From Tepidiphilus sp. (GTDB lineage: Bacteria; Pseudomonadota; Gammaproteobacteria; Burkholderiales; Rhodocyclaceae): a stretch of 7,490 nt of DNA. This document shows, piece after piece, positions 6,484 through 7,490 of this stretch. The translations under genes and the position numbers were made by a program. Location: the NCBI GenBank assembly GCA_028684345.1, contig JAQUGB010000083.1:1-7490 (forward strand). The letters run 5' to 3'. The notes beneath the pieces were generated by a model. It worked only from the letters and a program-made list of their open reading frames with translations, was not told the DNA's origin and did not search any database. Every line of letters starts with the position of its first letter. The stretch's first letter is position 1.

Positions 6484-6531
6484 CATCGAGGGAGCGCGTG
6501 GAGAAGAATGCTTCCCCCTCGCCTGCCCGCG

Positions 6532-6825
6532 TCAGGCCATGGCCAATTCGAGTTTGCTGACGCGTTCAAGATTCGTGTGCTGGCGAGCGACCCAGAGATC
6601 GTGGGCATCTTGCATGGCAAGCCAGCTCTCGGGGCTGCGTCCAAGCACCTTCGCTAGCCGCAGCGCCATGTCCGGCGTCACCCGGCTCCTGCCCTTGAGG
6701 ATTCTGCTCAAGGTGGAGGGCGCGACATCGAGCCGACGCGCAAGCTCGCGGGCGCTGATGCCATAGGGCTGCAGATAGGCCTCGATGATGAATTCGCCGG
6801 GATGAGGGGGGTTATGCATGGCCAT
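6532..6825 (-). CDS. higA: HigA-type antitoxin, XRE-family HTH
   Basis: Antitoxin and autorepressor of the higBA operon; 97 aa. The family signature NPPHPGEFIIEAYLQPYGIS opens the protein, followed by a helix-turn-helix at about residues 26-45 (ELARRLDVAPSTLSRILKGR) and the HigA/VapI hallmark TPDMALRLAKVLGRSPESWL at about 50-69, then LWVARQHTN. The ATG at 6825-6823 shares one base with the toxin stop (TGATG), so translation is coupled; GAGGA lies 9 bases upstream inside higB. A second in-frame ATG two codons on is also possible. The toxin-first order is typical of hig loci. Confidence 0.94.
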   Translation of the reverse strand: MAMHNPPHPGEFIIEAYLQPYGISARELARRLDVAPSTLSRILKGRSRVTPDMALRLAKVLGRSPESWLAMQDAHDLWVARQHTNLERVSKLELAMA

Positions 6826-7103
6826 CAGTGATAATCCTCGTAGTCTACGACGTACGCGTTCCCGTCACGGAACTCGAAAGTCATCCGCCAGTTGCCGCTC
6901 ACGCTAACCGACCAGCGTCCGTCCAAATCGCCTTTGAGCGGATGAAGGCGAAAGCCCGGGATGTCCATGTCGTCGATCGTCTGCGCCGTCTCCAAAGCGA
7001 CGAGCAGCATCCGCAGGCGCTTGGCATGAGCGGCCTGGATGCCCGATGTGCTGCCCGTTTCGAAGAATCTGCGCAGGCCTTTGTGCCGGAACGATTTGAT
7101 CAT
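6825..7103 (-). CDS. higB: HigB-type toxin, ribosome-dependent mRNA interferase
   Basis: RelE-superfamily toxin that cleaves translated mRNA; 92 aa, the usual length. The sequence is a very typical HigB: MIKSFRHKGLRRFFETGSTS, HAKRLRMLLVAL, IPGFRLHPLKGDLDGRWSVS, GNWRMTFEF and the C-terminal VVDYEDYH. All conserved blocks including Arg73 of NWRMTF and the terminal YEDYH are intact. The ATG at 7103-7101 is the only start that preserves the family N-terminus. There is only a short AGG about 3 bases before it, and the best -10 lies 5 bases upstream, so the message may be leaderless. It is divergent from icmF. Confidence 0.94.
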   Translation of the reverse strand: MIKSFRHKGLRRFFETGSTSGIQAAHAKRLRMLLVALETAQTIDDMDIPGFRLHPLKGDLDGRWSVSVSGNWRMTFEFRDGNAYVVDYEDYH

Positions 7104-7108
7104 GGCCT

Positions 7109-7137
7109 ATTTTAGCCTGTTGCGCAACAGGCAACAA
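7109..7137 (-). promoter_or_regulatory. predicted higBA promoter
   Basis: -35 TTGTTG (7137-7132), 17-base spacer, -10 TAAAAT (7114-7109). Only 5 bases separate the -10 from the higB ATG, placing the start of transcription at or just inside the first codon. The spacer is filled by a perfect palindrome. Confidence 0.55.
7115..7132. promoter_or_regulatory. higBA operator, 18-bp perfect palindrome
   Basis: GCCTGTTGCGCAACAGGC is self-complementary over all 18 bases and occupies the spacer between the predicted -35 and -10 of higBA. HigA-type antitoxins are known to bind such palindromes and repress their own promoter. Confidence 0.75.
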
Positions 7138-7187
7138 ATCGATCGGGCGCAGGGCCTCCCGTCCGGCGGTCCGCTGGCGCGCGCCGT

Positions 7188-7207
7188 TGACGTTGACGTC
7201 AACGTCA
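7188..7207. promoter_or_regulatory. 20-bp perfect palindrome at the icmF promoter
   Basis: TGACGTTGACGTCAACGTCA is self-complementary over 20 bases and contains nested TTGACG direct repeats on each strand. It overlaps the predicted icmF -35. Its form resembles operators of MerR-type regulators of acyl-CoA and branched-chain amino-acid catabolism (LiuR-like), but this assignment is weak. Confidence 0.7.
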
Positions 7208-7222
7208 TCTTCGCGCTACATT
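7193..7222 (+). promoter_or_regulatory. predicted icmF promoter
   Basis: -35 TTGACG (7193-7198), 18-base spacer, -10 TACATT (7217-7222). Transcription would begin near 7229, about 32 bases before the ATG. The -35 lies inside the 20-bp palindrome. Confidence 0.5.
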
Positions 7223-7260
7223 CCCGTTTGAAAAACCGCATCGGACGAGGAGGGACTTCC

Positions 7261-7490
7261 ATGAGCGATCCGCACATCCAGCAGAAAATCGCCCCGTACA
7301 AGCCGAAGAACAAGGTGCGCTTCGTCACCGCGGCGGCGCTCTTCGACGGGCACGACGCCTCGATCAACATCATGCGCCGCATCCTGCAGGCGACCGGCTG
7401 CGAGGTGATCCACCTGGGGCACAATCGCTCGGCGGGCGAGATCGTGCGCGCGGCGCTGCAGGAGGACGTGCAGGGCATCGCCGTGACGAG
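7261..7490 (+). CDS. icmF: IcmF, fused isobutyryl-CoA mutase (N-terminal fragment, cut by window edge)
   Basis: The first 76 codons read MSDPHIQQKIAPYKPKNKVR, then RFVTAAALFDGHDASINIMR and VIHLGHNRSAGEIVRAALQE up to the right edge. This is an N-terminal B12-binding Rossmann domain with the cobalamin-ligand motif DxH (DGHDAS, about residues 29-34) and the L/IGHNRS segment. A B12 domain at the very N-terminus is the order of IcmF, in which B12 domain, MeaI-like G-protein chaperone and catalytic mutase domain are fused; methylmalonyl-CoA mutase has it at the C-terminus. A stand-alone small mutase subunit remains possible because the rest is missing. IcmF interconverts isobutyryl-CoA and butyryl-CoA, and some members pivalyl-CoA and isovaleryl-CoA. 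AGGAGG lies 7 bases before the ATG. The upstream palindrome suggests specific regulation. Confidence 0.88.
   Translation, partial: MSDPHIQQKIAPYKPKNKVRFVTAAALFDGHDASINIMRRILQATGCEVIHLGHNRSAGEIVRAALQEDVQGIAVT

Noticed and set aside
6490..6531. terminator downstream of higA
   Set aside because: A short imperfect hairpin (minus-strand GGGGAAG-CATT-CTTCTCC) is present but has a wobble pair and no T tail, so it is too weak to call.

Overview
The window looks like ordinary chromosomal DNA from a GC-rich Gram-negative bacterium, most likely a betaproteobacterium. This rests on two OmpC/PorA-like general porins of the Neisseria/Burkholderia type, each with a signal peptide and a C-terminal Phe, a sigma-32 (RpoH) with an intact RpoH box, an HrcA/CIRCE site, and an IcmF-type mutase start. 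The genus cannot be named from the sequence.

Layout. (1) 1-2816, minus strand: a compact transcription unit rpoH-thiD-thiC. rpoH overlaps thiD by 8 bases, thiD and thiC are 47 bases apart, and thiC runs off the left edge. A near-perfect CIRCE operator (2857-2883) lies exactly across the predicted sigma-70 promoter of rpoH, so the heat-shock sigma factor, and through read-through two thiamine genes, look to be under HrcA repression. (2) 2817-5680, plus strand: two tandem paralogous porin genes, each with its own promoter, a 5'-UTR hairpin and a terminator. Both carry almost the same GTTGC-N6-GCAAC palindrome about 83-84 bases upstream of the predicted transcription start, suggesting a shared transcription factor. 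(3) 5681-7140: two complete type II toxin-antitoxin modules facing each other, yefM-yoeB (plus) and higB-higA (minus), each with a palindromic operator on its promoter. Between them is a possible short leaderless ORF or small transcript on the minus strand. (4) 7141-7490, plus strand: a 20-bp perfect palindrome over a predicted promoter, then the first 76 codons of icmF, which runs off the right edge.

Taken together the genes are housekeeping, with the interest mainly in regulation: a heat-shock sigma factor tied to cofactor synthesis, a two-porin regulon, two toxin-antitoxin addiction modules, and an acyl-CoA mutase under an unidentified palindrome-binding regulator. I see no insertion sequence, CRISPR array, tRNA or rRNA. 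I did not find a wholly new multi-gene system; the strongest leads are the CIRCE-rpoH-thiD-thiC arrangement, the paired porin operators and the icmF palindrome.
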